Notes under the pieces: generated by a model | Seen by the model: the letters and a program-made list of their open reading frames with translations, nothing else | What the model was told of the DNA's origin: nothing | Database searches by the model: none | Part shown: positions 53,913-63,033 of the stretch, one piece after another | Layout: each line of letters opens with the position of its first letter | Position numbering within the stretch: the stretch's first letter is position 1 | Source of the DNA: Corynebacterium provencense | Lineage (GTDB): Bacteria; Actinomycetota; Actinomycetes; Mycobacteriales; Mycobacteriaceae | Assembly: GCA_900049755.1 (NCBI GenBank) | Contig: LT160593.1 | Span: forward strand, 713,062 to 777,061 | Reading direction: 5' to 3' | DNA: 64,000 bases | Program-made: the position numbers and the translations under genes

Positions 53913-54169
53913 AACCTTGTTCTCCTTCCCTGAATCCCGACCCAGCGTCGGTCCGTCAACGTTGTACATCCTTTCGTGACACCCGGACAAAGCCGCGGGA
54001 GCGTCGGGGGTGTCCCCGGCCGGGAGACGTCGACGGTCGAGTTCACGCCCCGGCTGACGGTTTCCTGTCAACAGGGGGTCGGGGGAGCGGAGGATGTGGT
54101 GGTTGACATGTCCACGGGGCTAGTGTGGACGCCGGTACTACAGCACACACGGACAGAGAGCAGGATCAG

Positions 54170-54907
54170 GTGAGCCAGAAGATCAAGGCCCCGAACCAGA
54201 AGAGCAGTGGATTCCTCTGGGGACTCGTGGCGATCGTCGTCATCGCAGTTGTCGTGATCGCCGTCGTGGTGATCCAGGGAAGGGACAGTAAGGACGTGAA
54301 GTCCGGTCTCGCGGCAGCTGACGTGAACTTCAACGTCAGTGTCGAGGACGGCGACATCCTGGTCCGCGGCGAATCCGTCCCCGCGGACGCCCCGGCCGTG
54401 GACCTCTACGAGGACTACAGCTGCCACTACTGTGCGGACCTCGTCGAGGCCGACCACGTCAGCCTCAAGGACGCCCTGGACAACAGCAAGCTGTCGCTGC
54501 GGCTCAACGACGTCAACTTCCTCGCCGGTGGGGCAGACGGGCACTCCACGCTGGGAGGCATCGTCGCCTACGCCATCGCCGAGACGGGGAACGCGGGAGC
54601 GTTCTGGGCCTACCATGACTGGGCCTACCTCAACCGGACCGAGATCACCGGCTACAGCCTGGACGATTTCGCTGACTCTGCCGAGAAGCTCGGTGTCGAC
54701 GCCGCCACTGTCTCCGCGATCCGTGACGGTTCCGCGCGTGACAAGTACCAGCCGATGCTCGAGTCCAACTACCAGGAGCTCATCAGCAAGGAAGGCGACC
54801 AGGCAGGTACGCCGGCCCTGTACGTCAACGGGACGAAGTTCGACATCAAGAAGAACCCCGATGACCCGACGAAGATGGCCGACTGGGTCCCCGACGTCGT
54901 GAAATAG
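54170..54907 (+). CDS. Membrane-anchored DsbA-like thioredoxin-fold protein
   Basis: The 245-residue protein has a short cytoplasmic tail, one membrane segment (about residues 14-36, valine/isoleucine-rich), and an extracytoplasmic DsbA-like (thioredoxin_4) domain with active site Cys85-His-Tyr-Cys88 in YEDYSCHYCADL and the cis-proline loop AGTPALYVNG. It is expected to form disulfides in exported proteins. The vitamin K epoxide reductase gene that could reoxidise it lies 2 kb downstream. GTG start with weak AGGA upstream. Confidence 0.9.
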   Translation: MSQKIKAPNQKSSGFLWGLVAIVVIAVVVIAVVVIQGRDSKDVKSGLAAADVNFNVSVEDGDILVRGESVPADAPAVDLYEDYSCHYCADLVEADHVSLKDALDNSKLSLRLNDVNFLAGGADGHSTLGGIVAYAIAETGNAGAFWAYHDWAYLNRTEITGYSLDDFADSAEKLGVDAATVSAIRDGSARDKYQPMLESNYQELISKEGDQAGTPALYVNGTKFDIKKNPDDPTKMADWVPDVVK

Positions 54908-55097
54908 GGTGACGCCGACCACCTGACCGTCAGGTCCCGGTGACAGGACCGGCTGGTGGTGGTCACCACAGTCCGGCGACGGCGCGGTTCCTCCTCCGGG
55001 GGGTGCCGCGCCGTCTGCGCATGCGGGCAGTGTGCCGGGGGCTGTGTACCCTGAGAAGGGAAACAACGTTCACCCCTCTTCTCAGACGGAGTACCAC

Positions 55098-55862
55098 ATG
55101 CGCACCGCCCGACCTGTCCGATCCACCCGATCCGCCCGATCCACAAGCACGGCAAAGGCAGCAGCCGCACGGACAGCCGGGCGCACGGCCGGACGTGCTG
55201 CCAGGCGTGCGGCACTGGCCACAGCGGCCGTGGGCCTCGGATTCGCCGCCGCAGGCTGCGGAAGCGACAGTTCCTCCGACGCCCAGACGACCGTCACCGT
55301 CACCGAGAAGGTCACGACCGACGCTGCTGCGCAGAGCCCGTCAACCGGCTCTTCATCGCCGGCGTCCGCCGCGGCGTCAGACGTCCCGCAGGGGGCCTCT
55401 GTGGACGCGGTGGACGCTACCGCCGCCATGGACGCAGCCCTGAAGCACCGGCCCGGTACCTGGGTCGTCGACGTCGACAGGGACGACGACGGTGACGACC
55501 TCGATGACCGTGACGACAGGGACGACAGGGACGACAGGGACGACAGCCGTTCATGGGAGGTGACCGTCGTGGACGCCGACGGACGCGGCACCAAGATCTT
55601 CGTCGACCGCAGCAGCGGGGAGATCACCTCCGAAAGGGAGGTACGCCTGGACTCCCTGAGACAGCAGGCGCCGTCCGTGACCGCCGCAGACGCCGCGGCA
55701 GCGGCCGTGGCGTCCCGGCCCGGGGAACTGGAGTCCCTGGAACTCGACAGTGACGACGGACGTGTGGTGTGGGAGGCCAGGATCGGGGACGGACCGGGGG
55801 AGTGGGAACTGTGGATCGACCCGGAGACCGGGGAGATCCTCAGGACTGAACACGACGACTGA
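55098..55862 (+). CDS. PepSY-domain lipoprotein
   Basis: The 254-residue precursor has an Arg/Ala-rich N-terminus (residues 1-40) leading into a lipobox FAAAGCGSD (Cys about residue 53). After a Thr/Ser linker there are two PepSY-like modules: DAALKHRPGTWVVDVD with VVDADGRGTKIFVDRSSGEI, and AAAAAVASRPGELESLELD ending LWIDPETGEILRTEHDD. An unusual run of DDR triplets (DRDDRDDRDDRDD, near residues 137-150) from 9-base DNA repeats separates strands of the first module. PepSY proteins often inhibit proteases. Confidence 0.85.
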   Translation: MRTARPVRSTRSARSTSTAKAAAARTAGRTAGRAARRAALATAAVGLGFAAAGCGSDSSSDAQTTVTVTEKVTTDAAAQSPSTGSSSPASAAASDVPQGASVDAVDATAAMDAALKHRPGTWVVDVDRDDDGDDLDDRDDRDDRDDRDDSRSWEVTVVDADGRGTKIFVDRSSGEITSEREVRLDSLRQQAPSVTAADAAAAAVASRPGELESLELDSDDGRVVWEARIGDGPGEWELWIDPETGEILRTEHDD

Positions 55863-55953
55863 CCCGGGGCCCGGGAACAGGGCGCCGCAGGCAGAAATGA
55901 CTGACGGGGGCGGTCCGCATCATCAGATGCGGGCCGCCCCCGTCATTCGAAGG

Positions 55954-56029
55954 TGGTGGAGCTAAGGGGACTCGAACCCCTGACCCCCACACTGCCAGTG
56001 TGGTGCGCTACCAGCTGCGCCATAGCCCC
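55954..56029 (-). tRNA. tRNA-Ala (GGC)
   Basis: On the minus strand, acceptor GGGGCTA pairs with TAGCTCC; the D arm is GCGCAGCTGGTAGCGC, the anticodon arm CCACA-CTGGCAG-TGTGG has anticodon GGC, the T arm is GGGGTTCGAGTCCCC, and CCA is encoded. It reads GCC and GCU. Confidence 0.95.
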
Positions 56030-56148
56030 GTACGCTGCATGCCACCGGTGTTCCGGAGGTGTGTTGCGAACGAGGGATAAGGTACAACACTGCAGTGACT
56101 ACCACCAAATGCGCAGGTGGTGGACGCCGAGAGGGGTGGAGTTTCTCG

Positions 56149-56224
56149 TGGTGGAGCTGAGGGGACTTGAACCCCTGACCCCCACACCGCCGGCGTGGGG
56201 CGCTGCCGCCTGCGCCGTAGTCCC
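56149..56224 (-). pseudogene. Decayed copy of tRNA-Ala (GGC)
   Basis: This 76-base segment aligns without gaps to the tRNA-Ala 120 bases away but differs at 11 positions. Two acceptor pairs are lost (A4-C69, A7-C66), the universal U33 is C, A37 is G, and the D loop loses its conserved GGT. Eight of the 11 changes go from A/T to G/C. It would not fold or decode normally. It is either a degenerate tandem duplicate or a sequencing artefact copy. Confidence 0.75.
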
Positions 56225-56498
56225 GGATACCGCGTCCGCCCCGTACGGGTGTGGCACGGATGTCATACGGTCGGAATGGAAATCTGTCCGGGTACCGGAC
56301 AGACCGGGAAACGTGCTGGTCGAGGTGAGAGCTGCTGTGGAGTGGAGTCTCCGGTAACGGAGGATGGACGCCCGGTGACTAGTTGACGTGTCGCCCAACC
56401 GGGATTGCGATGGTAGAACGGCACCCGTCCGGGAACGTATCCGGACGTTCCGGGTGACACCCGGAGCTCTCCCCGACGTCCACGAAAGGACACCCCCC

Positions 56499-56924
56499 AT
56501 GAGCAGGAACCACAGCGCCGCAGCCCGCCGTTCGGGACGCGCCGTCTCTCTCCTCGGATACACGTTCATCGCCGTCGGAGCCGTCGGCTACGCGAAGGTC
56601 CGGCAGGAGCTCGTCGCCGAGAACATCATCGTCCACAAGGATGTGACATCACTGGCAGGAAAGAAGGTCGCCGATCCGGTGACCGCCTACGCCCAGGCCG
56701 CCATCGTGAACAAGCACGCTCTGGCGATGACGGGAGGGAAGCCCTTCGCGGACCTGCCCATGGACGCCCCCGAGCGGGAGACCGCGCTCATGGCGGCGAA
56801 CGTCCGTTCCTCACTGCTCACCTCGGTCGTGTCCTTCGGCCTGGCCGGTCTCGCCGCAGGTGCGGGTGTCGTCGCCGTGGCAGCCGGCCGGGGTATCCGC
56901 TCTCTCGCCGCTGACGAGAAGTAA
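56499..56924 (+). CDS. Actinobacterial two-segment membrane protein (often misnamed LigA)
   Basis: A 141-residue protein with membrane segments at about residues 15-33 and 107-130. Between them is the conserved block AENIIVHKDVTSLAGKKVAD with the following PVTAYAQAAIVNKHALAMTG and KPFADLP, which matches the actinobacterial family usually labelled aromatic ring-opening dioxygenase LigA. Nothing in it resembles a dioxygenase, so I do not transfer that function. ATG with AAAGGA upstream. Confidence 0.75.
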   Translation: MSRNHSAAARRSGRAVSLLGYTFIAVGAVGYAKVRQELVAENIIVHKDVTSLAGKKVADPVTAYAQAAIVNKHALAMTGGKPFADLPMDAPERETALMAANVRSSLLTSVVSFGLAGLAAGAGVVAVAAGRGIRSLAADEK

Positions 56925-57035
56925 CAGGGGTCACATGCAGGTGGGCTCTCAGCGGAGGTTACCGGGGGTGGCAGGTGCTTTTGACCCCCTCCGGCACTGT
57001 CCACGGACACCCGGCTTCTGCAAGGATCGGAGACT

Positions 57036-57683
57036 ATGAGTCACGTGACGACAGACGGGTCGGCGGCGCAGGTGCCGTCGACGAGGCAAGAAGGGTCCAC
57101 CGGTTTCTGGGGCGGGTCGCGGTTGTACGCACTTTCCCTGGTGGTCTTCGGAGCGGTCGGGCTGTTCATGTCCGGTCTGATCATGTACGACAAGATCGAG
57201 ATCATGCAGAACCCGGACTTCGTTCCGGCGTGCACGATCAATGACGTCATCTCCTGTACCGATGTGATGCAGTCGCACCAGGCGGCCGCCTTCGGTATCC
57301 CGAACCCCTTCATCGGGCTGTTCGGTTTCGGGGTGGTGCTCACCATCGGTATGGCACTGCTGGCGGGGGCGAAGTTCCGGGCCTGGTTCTGGTACGGGTT
57401 CCTGGCGGGACTGGTGTTCGCCGTCCTGTTCGTCCACTGGCTGGCCTATCAGGCCGTCTACGAGATCCAGGCCCTCTGCCCCTACTGCATGGTCGTCTGG
57501 GCGGTCGTCCTCCCGTTGTTCGTGACGACCCTGCTGCACATCGTGTGGGAGCGTCAGCGTGACGGTGAAGGGATCCTCGGCCCGGACCGGTACTCCTTCT
57601 CCGGTGGTCGGGTGATGCCGGCTCTGGTGCTGATTGTCTGGTATGCGGCATTTGTTGTGCTGATCCTCACCCATTTCATGTGA
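57036..57683 (+). CDS. Vitamin K epoxide reductase (VKOR) family protein
   Basis: The 215-residue membrane protein has about five segments. The four catalytic cysteines are present: Cys66 and Cys74 in PACTINDVISCTDV (shuttle loop) and Cys148 and Cys151 in ALCPYCMVVW (active site near the quinone). Bacterial VKOR reoxidises DsbA-like proteins by passing electrons to menaquinone, replacing DsbB. A DsbA-like gene 2.1 kb upstream is the plausible partner. It is required for disulfide formation in many actinobacteria. Confidence 0.93.
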   Translation: MSHVTTDGSAAQVPSTRQEGSTGFWGGSRLYALSLVVFGAVGLFMSGLIMYDKIEIMQNPDFVPACTINDVISCTDVMQSHQAAAFGIPNPFIGLFGFGVVLTIGMALLAGAKFRAWFWYGFLAGLVFAVLFVHWLAYQAVYEIQALCPYCMVVWAVVLPLFVTTLLHIVWERQRDGEGILGPDRYSFSGGRVMPALVLIVWYAAFVVLILTHFM

Positions 57684-57817
57684 GTTTGGTTCCGGGAGAG
57701 TTCTCGGTCTAGAGTGTTCCGATGTGCCATGACCCGGTTTCTCCGGGTCTGTCTGTTTCACATCAAGCCGCGGTCGTCATCAGGCGTCGAGGCCCATGAC
57801 GAGGAAAGGAGCGCCCG

Positions 57818-57940
57818 ATGAAGGTCCGCAAGTCCCTTCGGTCGCTGAAGAACAAGCCGGGCGCCCAGGTCGTTCGTCGCCACGGCAAGGTCTACGTGAT
57901 CAACAAGAAGGATCCGCGTTTCAAGGCCCGCCAGGGCTGA
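57818..57940 (+). CDS. rpmJ: 50S ribosomal protein L36, zinc-independent (type B)
   Basis: A 40-residue protein: [20 protein letters not shown] then [20 protein letters not shown]. It has none of the Cys/His zinc ligands of the standard L36, so it is the C-minus paralogue. In organisms with both forms, this one is commonly induced at low zinc. The ribosome site GGAAAGGAG precedes the ATG. No other gene lies within the flanking 100 bases. Confidence 0.95.
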   Translation: MKVRKSLRSLKNKPGAQVVRRHGKVYVINKKDPRFKARQG

Positions 57941-57961
57941 TCGCCGGTTCTTCGACCGTAG

Positions 57962-58006
57962 CGCGCCCCCGTTTCCCCACCCCGCCGGTGGGGGAGCGGG
58001 GGCGTC
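57962..58006 (+). terminator. GC-rich hairpin after rpmJ (probable terminator)
   Basis: CGCCCCCG...CCCCACC pairs with GGTGGGG...CGGGGGCG around a short CCGCC loop, with the inner bulges TTT and GAG. There is no T-run, so termination efficiency is uncertain. Confidence 0.6.
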
Positions 58007-58137
58007 GTCATGTCGTGTAGTCCTCTTCTTCTGCTGTCTCGGCGACGGAACCGACGTGGATGAAATTACAACGGTGTAGCCGGCCCCAACATGTAGTGCC
58101 CGACCCCTGTGACCACCTGCGTCTTTGACTCAATCAA

Positions 58138-58153
58138 CCACTACATATTGTGT
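58138..58153. promoter_or_regulatory. NrdR box 1 upstream of nrdH
   Basis: CCACTACATATTGTGT fits the NrdR consensus ACACWATATATWGTGT at most positions. It lies 195-210 bases before the nrdH start, with a possible -35 element TTGACT just upstream. NrdR represses ribonucleotide reductase genes when dATP is high. Confidence 0.75.
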
Positions 58154-58169
58154 TCATGCGATGTAATTA

Positions 58170-58185
58170 CCCCTACATCTCGTGT
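58170..58185. promoter_or_regulatory. NrdR box 2 upstream of nrdH
   Basis: CCCCTACATCTCGTGT begins 32 bases after box 1, three helical turns away, which is the spacing typical of paired NrdR boxes. It is less conserved than box 1 but keeps CTACAT and the CGTGT end. Confidence 0.65.
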
Positions 58186-58347
58186 CCTGGGAGGTTGTGT
58201 CCGGACGCCGGGCTGTGTATCGTCGACGTCATCGCATCGCCGGGAGGTACTCCTCCCCTGGGATGCACTGACCCTCACCCGCCCCGCCGTCCGCAAGGCC
58301 GGCGCTGCGCAGTCGCCCAGCAGTCTCAACCTCAAGGAGCCGTCACG

Positions 58348-58578
58348 ATGATCACCGTCTACACGAAGCCCAGCTGCGTCCAGTGCACCGCCACCCGTCG
58401 CGCCCTTGACCGTGCCGGCCTCGACTACGAGCTCGTCGACATCACCCTCGACGAGGAGGCCCGTGACTACGTGATGGCCCTCGGTCACCTCCAGGCACCT
58501 GTCGTCGTCGCCGGCGCCGAGCACTGGTCGGGCTTCCGCCCGGAGCGCATCAAGGCGATGGCCGCACAGGCCGCCTGA
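58348..58578 (+). CDS. nrdH: NrdH glutaredoxin-like protein
   Basis: The 76-residue electron donor for class Ib ribonucleotide reductase. The redox motif Cys10-Val-Gln-Cys13 is in YTKPSCVQCTATRRAL, and the NrdH-specific WSGFRPERI is near the C-terminus. It opens the nrd cluster behind two NrdR boxes. AAGGAG precedes the ATG. In most corynebacteria nrdI follows at once; here an MFS gene intervenes. Confidence 0.95.
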   Translation: MITVYTKPSCVQCTATRRALDRAGLDYELVDITLDEEARDYVMALGHLQAPVVVAGAEHWSGFRPERIKAMAAQAA

Positions 58579-58777
58579 TGTCCCGGAGCACCGGGAACTG
58601 ACGGACGCGGGGGAGCGGATCGCCGCACCACGGCGTCCGCCCCCCTTCCCGTACCCCGGCCCCACCCCTGCCCGGCCCGCCGTCGAGTTCACTGACCTGC
58701 CCGTGACCCTCCTCCGGGCCCGGCCGGGAAATCCGTACGGCGACCGGCACCTCCGGTAACCAGTGAGAGGTCCCTCA

Positions 58778-60148
58778 ATGCCGGCCCCCGGTCCACTCCG
58801 CTCCCTGCTCGCCGACACCACCCCGCTGCAGCACCCGCATTTCCGCCGCCTCTGGACAGCCAACATCGTCACGGTGATCGGAGCCCAGCTCAACATCATC
58901 GTGGTGCCCGCCCAGATCTACGCGATCACGGGAAGCTCCGCGTACGTCGGCCTCGCAGGAGCTTTCGGACTGGTGCCGCTGGTGGTCTTCGGTCTCTACG
59001 GCGGTGCACTGTCCGACCACATGGACCGGACGAAACTCCTGCGGATCACCACCACCGGCATGATCCTCACCGCAGTCGCCTTCTGGGCCCAGGCGGCCTC
59101 CGGTCTCGACAATGTCTGGCTCCTGCTGACAGTCTTCGCCGTTCAACAGGCGTTCTTCGCGGTCAACCAGCCGAACCGAACCGCAGTCATCGCCCGGATC
59201 GTCCCTGTCGGGAGCATCGGTGCAGCAACATCCCTGAACATGACCGTCACCCAGGCAGGAGCCGTCATCGGCCCCGTCATCGGCGGTCTGCTCATACCGG
59301 TCACGGGATTCGCCTGGCTCTACCTCATCGACGCGGTGTGCCTCCTGTCCACTCTCTGGGCGGTACTGAAGCTGCCCGCCCTGCCCCCGTCGACAGCGTC
59401 GTTGACGGCGACGTCAGCAGCGTCGCCGGCGGCGTCGGGGGCGTCCGCGGACTCCGTCCCGGGAACCGTGAGAGCCGGCCGCCCCGGGTTCCGCTCCGTG
59501 ATCGAGGGATTCGTCTACCTGGCTGCCATGCCACTGCTTCTCATGAGCTTCCTGCTGGACATCATCGCGATGACCTTCGGGATGCCCCGGGCACTGATAC
59601 CGGAGATCTCCGCGGTCAACTTCGGTGAGCAGGGGGAGGGCGGGCTTTTCTACGCACTGCTCTACGCCGCCATGCCCGCCGGAGCAGTGTTGGGCGGAGT
59701 GTTCTCCGGGGCAGTCACCCGGGCCCGGCGTCAGGGACTGGGCATTGTCATCTCGGTGCTCTGCTGGGGAGCGGCCGTGACCGTGATGGGACTCGCCGTC
59801 ACGGCCGCCGACGGCCGGGCCGGGGTGTGGGCCTGGGTGGCCGTGATCTCCTTCCTGCTGGGAGGAGTCGCCGACATGTTCTCCACCGTGCAGCGCAACG
59901 CCATGCTGCAGGAGTCCGCCGACGACAGAATGCGGGGACGCCTTCAGGGCGTCTTCCTCGTCGTCGTCGCCGGCGGACCCCGCCTGGCCGACATCCTGCA
60001 CGGATGGGCCGGCGCCCGCATCGGCGCCGGGCCCGCGACGGCGGCGGGTGGCGTCCTCGTCATCCTCGGAGTTGTCGCAGCGGTCGCCGCAGTCCCGTCC
60101 TTCCTCCGCTACATTCCTGCCCGCTTCACCGTCACAGAACGGAGTTGA
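58778..60148 (+). CDS. MFS transporter (MFS_3, EntS-like exporter)
   Basis: The 456-residue transporter has about 12 membrane segments. The motif between segments 2 and 3 is [15 protein letters not shown], the MFS G-x-L-x-D-R signature, and [18 protein letters not shown] near the N-terminus is typical of the enterobactin-exporter-like MFS_3 group. Residues 212-235 are an Ala/Ser-rich loop. Its stop is two bases before nrdI, so it is translationally linked with nrdI even though nrdH lies 199 bases upstream. The substrate is unknown; the nrd setting invites a link with metal or nucleoside handling. Confidence 0.9.
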   Translation: MPAPGPLRSLLADTTPLQHPHFRRLWTANIVTVIGAQLNIIVVPAQIYAITGSSAYVGLAGAFGLVPLVVFGLYGGALSDHMDRTKLLRITTTGMILTAVAFWAQAASGLDNVWLLLTVFAVQQAFFAVNQPNRTAVIARIVPVGSIGAATSLNMTVTQAGAVIGPVIGGLLIPVTGFAWLYLIDAVCLLSTLWAVLKLPALPPSTASLTATSAASPAASGASADSVPGTVRAGRPGFRSVIEGFVYLAAMPLLLMSFLLDIIAMTFGMPRALIPEISAVNFGEQGEGGLFYALLYAAMPAGAVLGGVFSGAVTRARRQGLGIVISVLCWGAAVTVMGLAVTAADGRAGVWAWVAVISFLLGGVADMFSTVQRNAMLQESADDRMRGRLQGVFLVVVAGGPRLADILHGWAGARIGAGPATAAGGVLVILGVVAAVAAVPSFLRYIPARFTVTERS

Positions 60149-60150
60149 CA

Positions 60151-60600
60151 GTGCTTCTCGTGTATTTTTCCTCCACAACCTGCAATACCCTACGGTTCGT
60201 GCACAAGGTGGGCCTGCCCGCCGTGCGGATCCCGCTGCACCGTAACGAGGAACCCCTCGTTGTGGAGACCCCCTACGTCCTGGTCTGTCCGACCTACGGC
60301 GGGGGAGCGTCCATCACAGGCGACCTCTCCCGGCCCGTGCCGAAGCAGGTGATCAGATTCCTCAACGACGTGCGCAACCGCGCGCTGATCCGCGGGGTGA
60401 TCGCCTCCGGGAACCTGAACTTCGGACGGGACTTCGGGCGGGCGGGGGACGTGATCTCCGCGAAGTGCGGGGTACCGTACCTCTACCGCTTCGAGCTGAT
60501 GGGTACGGACGAGGACGTGGTCCGGGTGAGAGAAGGCCTGGAGGAGTTCGAGGCAGCATCGCAGGCGGACGGCACATGGGAGGCTGCCGTGACCGGATGA
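60151..60600 (+). CDS. nrdI: NrdI flavodoxin-like protein
   Basis: The 149-residue flavoprotein supplies the oxidant for assembling the Mn(III)2-tyrosyl radical cofactor in NrdF. The FMN phosphate loop is [14 protein letters not shown], and the family blocks [28 protein letters not shown] and [14 protein letters not shown] are clear. It starts at GTG just after the MFS stop, with CGGAG upstream. It precedes nrdE by 87 bases. Confidence 0.95.
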   Translation: MLLVYFSSTTCNTLRFVHKVGLPAVRIPLHRNEEPLVVETPYVLVCPTYGGGASITGDLSRPVPKQVIRFLNDVRNRALIRGVIASGNLNFGRDFGRAGDVISAKCGVPYLYRFELMGTDEDVVRVREGLEEFEAASQADGTWEAAVTG

Positions 60601-60687
60601 CCAGTACACGTGGCGCCGCGGCGCGCCACACGGTAGTAATGAATCAATATGCGCCACACCATCGTCGGTGCGAATCTACAAGGGGAC

Positions 60688-62850
60688 ATGATGACGACTG
60701 ATCTCGGTAAGACTGTCGCGGAGCCGGTGGACCGGGCTGACCAGCTGGACTACCACGCGTTGAATGCGATGCTGAACCTGTATGACGGTCAGGGCCGTAT
60801 CCAGTTCGACAAGGACCGGGAGGCGGCGAACCAGTTTTTCCTGCAGCATGTGAACCGGAACACGGTGTATTTCCATGATCTGGAGGAGAAGCTGGGGTAT
60901 CTGGTCGACAACGACTACTACGATGCTGCGGTGCTGGACCGGTATGATCCGGGGTTTGTCAAGGGGTTGTTCAAGCAGGCGTATGCGCACAAGTTCCGGT
61001 TCCGGACGTTTCTGGGGGCGTTCAAGTACTACACGTCGTACACGTTGAAGACGTTTGACGGCAGTCGGTACCTGGAGCGGTACGAGGACCGGGTGTGCAT
61101 GGTGGCGTTGGGGTTGGCTGACGGTGACGAGGGGTTGGCGTCGCGGTTGGTCGACGAGATTATCGAGGGTCGGTTCCAGCCGGCGACGCCGACGTTTCTG
61201 AATGTGGGTAAGGCTCAGCGGGGTGAGCCGGTGAGTTGTTTCCTGTTGCGTATCGAGGACAACATGGAGTCGATCGGCAGGTCGATCAATTCGGCGTTGC
61301 AGTTGTCGAAGCGTGGGGGCGGGGTGGCGTTGCTGTTGAGTAACATCCGTGAGGTCGGTGCGCCGATCAAGCATATTGAGAATCAGTCGTCGGGTGTGAT
61401 TCCGGTGATGAAGTTGCTGGAGGATTCGTTTTCTTATGCGAATCAGCTGGGGGCGCGGCAGGGTGCGGGTGCGGTGTATCTGCATGCGCATCATCCGGAT
61501 ATCATGCGTTTTCTTGACACGAAGCGGGAGAATGCGGACGAGAAGATCCGGATCAAGACGTTGTCGTTGGGTGTGGTGATTCCGGATGTGACGTTTGAGT
61601 TGGCGCGTCGTAATGATGACATGTACCTGTTTTCTCCGTATGATGTGGAGCGGGTGTACGGTCGTCCGTTTGCGGATGTGTCGGTGTCTGAGCATTATGA
61701 TGAGATGGTGGAGGATCCGCGGATCCGGAAGTCGAAGATCAATGCCCGGCAGTTTTTCCAGACGTTGGCGGAGATTCAGTTCGAGTCGGGGTATCCGTAC
61801 ATCATGTTCGAGGATACGGTGAATCGTGCGAATCCGATCGAGGGTCGTGTGACGCATTCGAACCTGTGTTCCGAGATTTTGCAGGTGTCGACGCCGTCGG
61901 AGTTCAATGATGATTTGTCGTATGCTCGGGTGGGGGATGATATTTCGTGTAATCTGGGGTCGTTGAATATTGCTGCGGCCGTGGATTCCCCTGATTTTTC
62001 GTTGACGATTGAGACGGCGATTCGTGGGTTGACGGCGGTGTCCGACCAGACGTCGATTGATTCTGTGCCGTCGATTCGTCAGGGTAACGAGCGTTCTCAT
62101 GCGATTGGTCTGGGTCAGATGAATCTGCATGGTTTCCTGGGGAGGGAGCATATTTTCTACGGGTCGGAGGAGGCTCTGGATTTCACGAACGCGTATTTTG
62201 CGGCGGTGATGTTCGAGTGTCTGCGGGCGTCGAATGTGCTGGCTCGTGAGCGGGGTGTGCGGTTCGGTGGGTTTGAGTCGTCGGAGTATGCGTCGGGTGC
62301 GTTTTTTGACCGGTATGATCCGGAGGAGTTTGCTCCGGTGACGGCGCGGGTGCGGGAGATTTTTGAGGGGTCGTCGATTCGTGTTCCGTCGGTGGGGGAC
62401 TGGGCGGAGTTGCGGGCGTCGGTGATGGAGTTCGGTCTGTACAACCGGTATCTGCAGGCGGTGCCGCCGACGGGGTCGATTTCGTACATCAATAATTCGA
62501 CGTCGTCGATTCATCCTATTGCGTCGAAGATTGAGATCAGGAAGGAGGGGAAGATCGGGCGGGTGTATTATCCGGCGCCTCATATGGACAATGATAATCT
62601 GGAGTTTTTCCAGGATGCGTATGAGATCGGGTATGAGAAGATTATTGACACGTATGCTGTGGCGACGAAGTATGTTGATCAGGGTCTGTCGTTGACGTTG
62701 TTTTTCACGGATGATGCGACGACGCGTGATATTAACCGTGCGCAGATTTATGCGTGGCGGAAGGGGATCAAGACGTTGTATTACATCCGGTTGCGGCAGA
62801 CGGCGTTGACGGGCACTGAGGTGGAGGGGTGCGTGAGCTGCATGCTCTGA
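60688..62850 (+). CDS. nrdE: Ribonucleotide reductase class Ib, large subunit
   Basis: The 720-residue alpha subunit reduces ribonucleoside diphosphates. Active-site residues are seen in [18 protein letters not shown] (Cys), [15 protein letters not shown] (radical Cys) and [13 protein letters not shown]; the C-terminal redox pair is in EGCVSCML. The radical-path tyrosines lie in [10 protein letters not shown]. The double ATG at 60688/60691 follows AAGGGG. From about 61100 on the codons end in G or T and C is rare at third positions (TTG for Leu, TCG, ACG, GTG), unlike all neighbours. NrdF is not in the window; in C. glutamicum it lies past ftn. Confidence 0.97.
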   Translation: MMTTDLGKTVAEPVDRADQLDYHALNAMLNLYDGQGRIQFDKDREAANQFFLQHVNRNTVYFHDLEEKLGYLVDNDYYDAAVLDRYDPGFVKGLFKQAYAHKFRFRTFLGAFKYYTSYTLKTFDGSRYLERYEDRVCMVALGLADGDEGLASRLVDEIIEGRFQPATPTFLNVGKAQRGEPVSCFLLRIEDNMESIGRSINSALQLSKRGGGVALLLSNIREVGAPIKHIENQSSGVIPVMKLLEDSFSYANQLGARQGAGAVYLHAHHPDIMRFLDTKRENADEKIRIKTLSLGVVIPDVTFELARRNDDMYLFSPYDVERVYGRPFADVSVSEHYDEMVEDPRIRKSKINARQFFQTLAEIQFESGYPYIMFEDTVNRANPIEGRVTHSNLCSEILQVSTPSEFNDDLSYARVGDDISCNLGSLNIAAAVDSPDFSLTIETAIRGLTAVSDQTSIDSVPSIRQGNERSHAIGLGQMNLHGFLGREHIFYGSEEALDFTNAYFAAVMFECLRASNVLARERGVRFGGFESSEYASGAFFDRYDPEEFAPVTARVREIFEGSSIRVPSVGDWAELRASVMEFGLYNRYLQAVPPTGSISYINNSTSSIHPIASKIEIRKEGKIGRVYYPAPHMDNDNLEFFQDAYEIGYEKIIDTYAVATKYVDQGLSLTLFFTDDATTRDINRAQIYAWRKGIKTLYYIRLRQTALTGTEVEGCVSCML

Positions 62851-62979
62851 CCCGTGTCACGGCACTGACCGGAGTGCAGACCGTGCCGCGGACCGCAGCA
62901 GTGGTCACAGTGCGGACTGTGGCACAGACCGTGCTGCGGAGTTCAGCGTCTGCGCCTGCCCGGGTGACATACAGCTGAA

Positions 62980-63014
62980 GGGCCCGGCGCAACCGTGACG
63001 GTTGCGCCGGGCCC
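62980..63014. terminator. Bidirectional terminator between nrdE and ftn
   Basis: GGGCCCGGCGCAACC (62980-62994) and GGTTGCGCCGGGCCC (63000-63014) form a perfect 15-bp stem with a GTGAC loop between two convergent genes. A T-run is missing on both sides. Short diverged repeats around CAGACCGTG lie just upstream at 62870-62940. Confidence 0.85.
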
Positions 63015-63033
63015 TCCGTGGACCGGCCGGCTG

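Noticed and set aside
56499..56924. Aromatic ring-opening dioxygenase LigA
   Set aside because: The protein is a small two-segment membrane protein; the LigA name is a propagated misannotation.
60676..62583. 635-codon open frame antisense to nrdE
   Set aside because: It is a by-product of the G/T-ending codon bias of nrdE, which removes stops from the complement. It is composed mostly of Arg, His, Leu and Pro and resembles no family.
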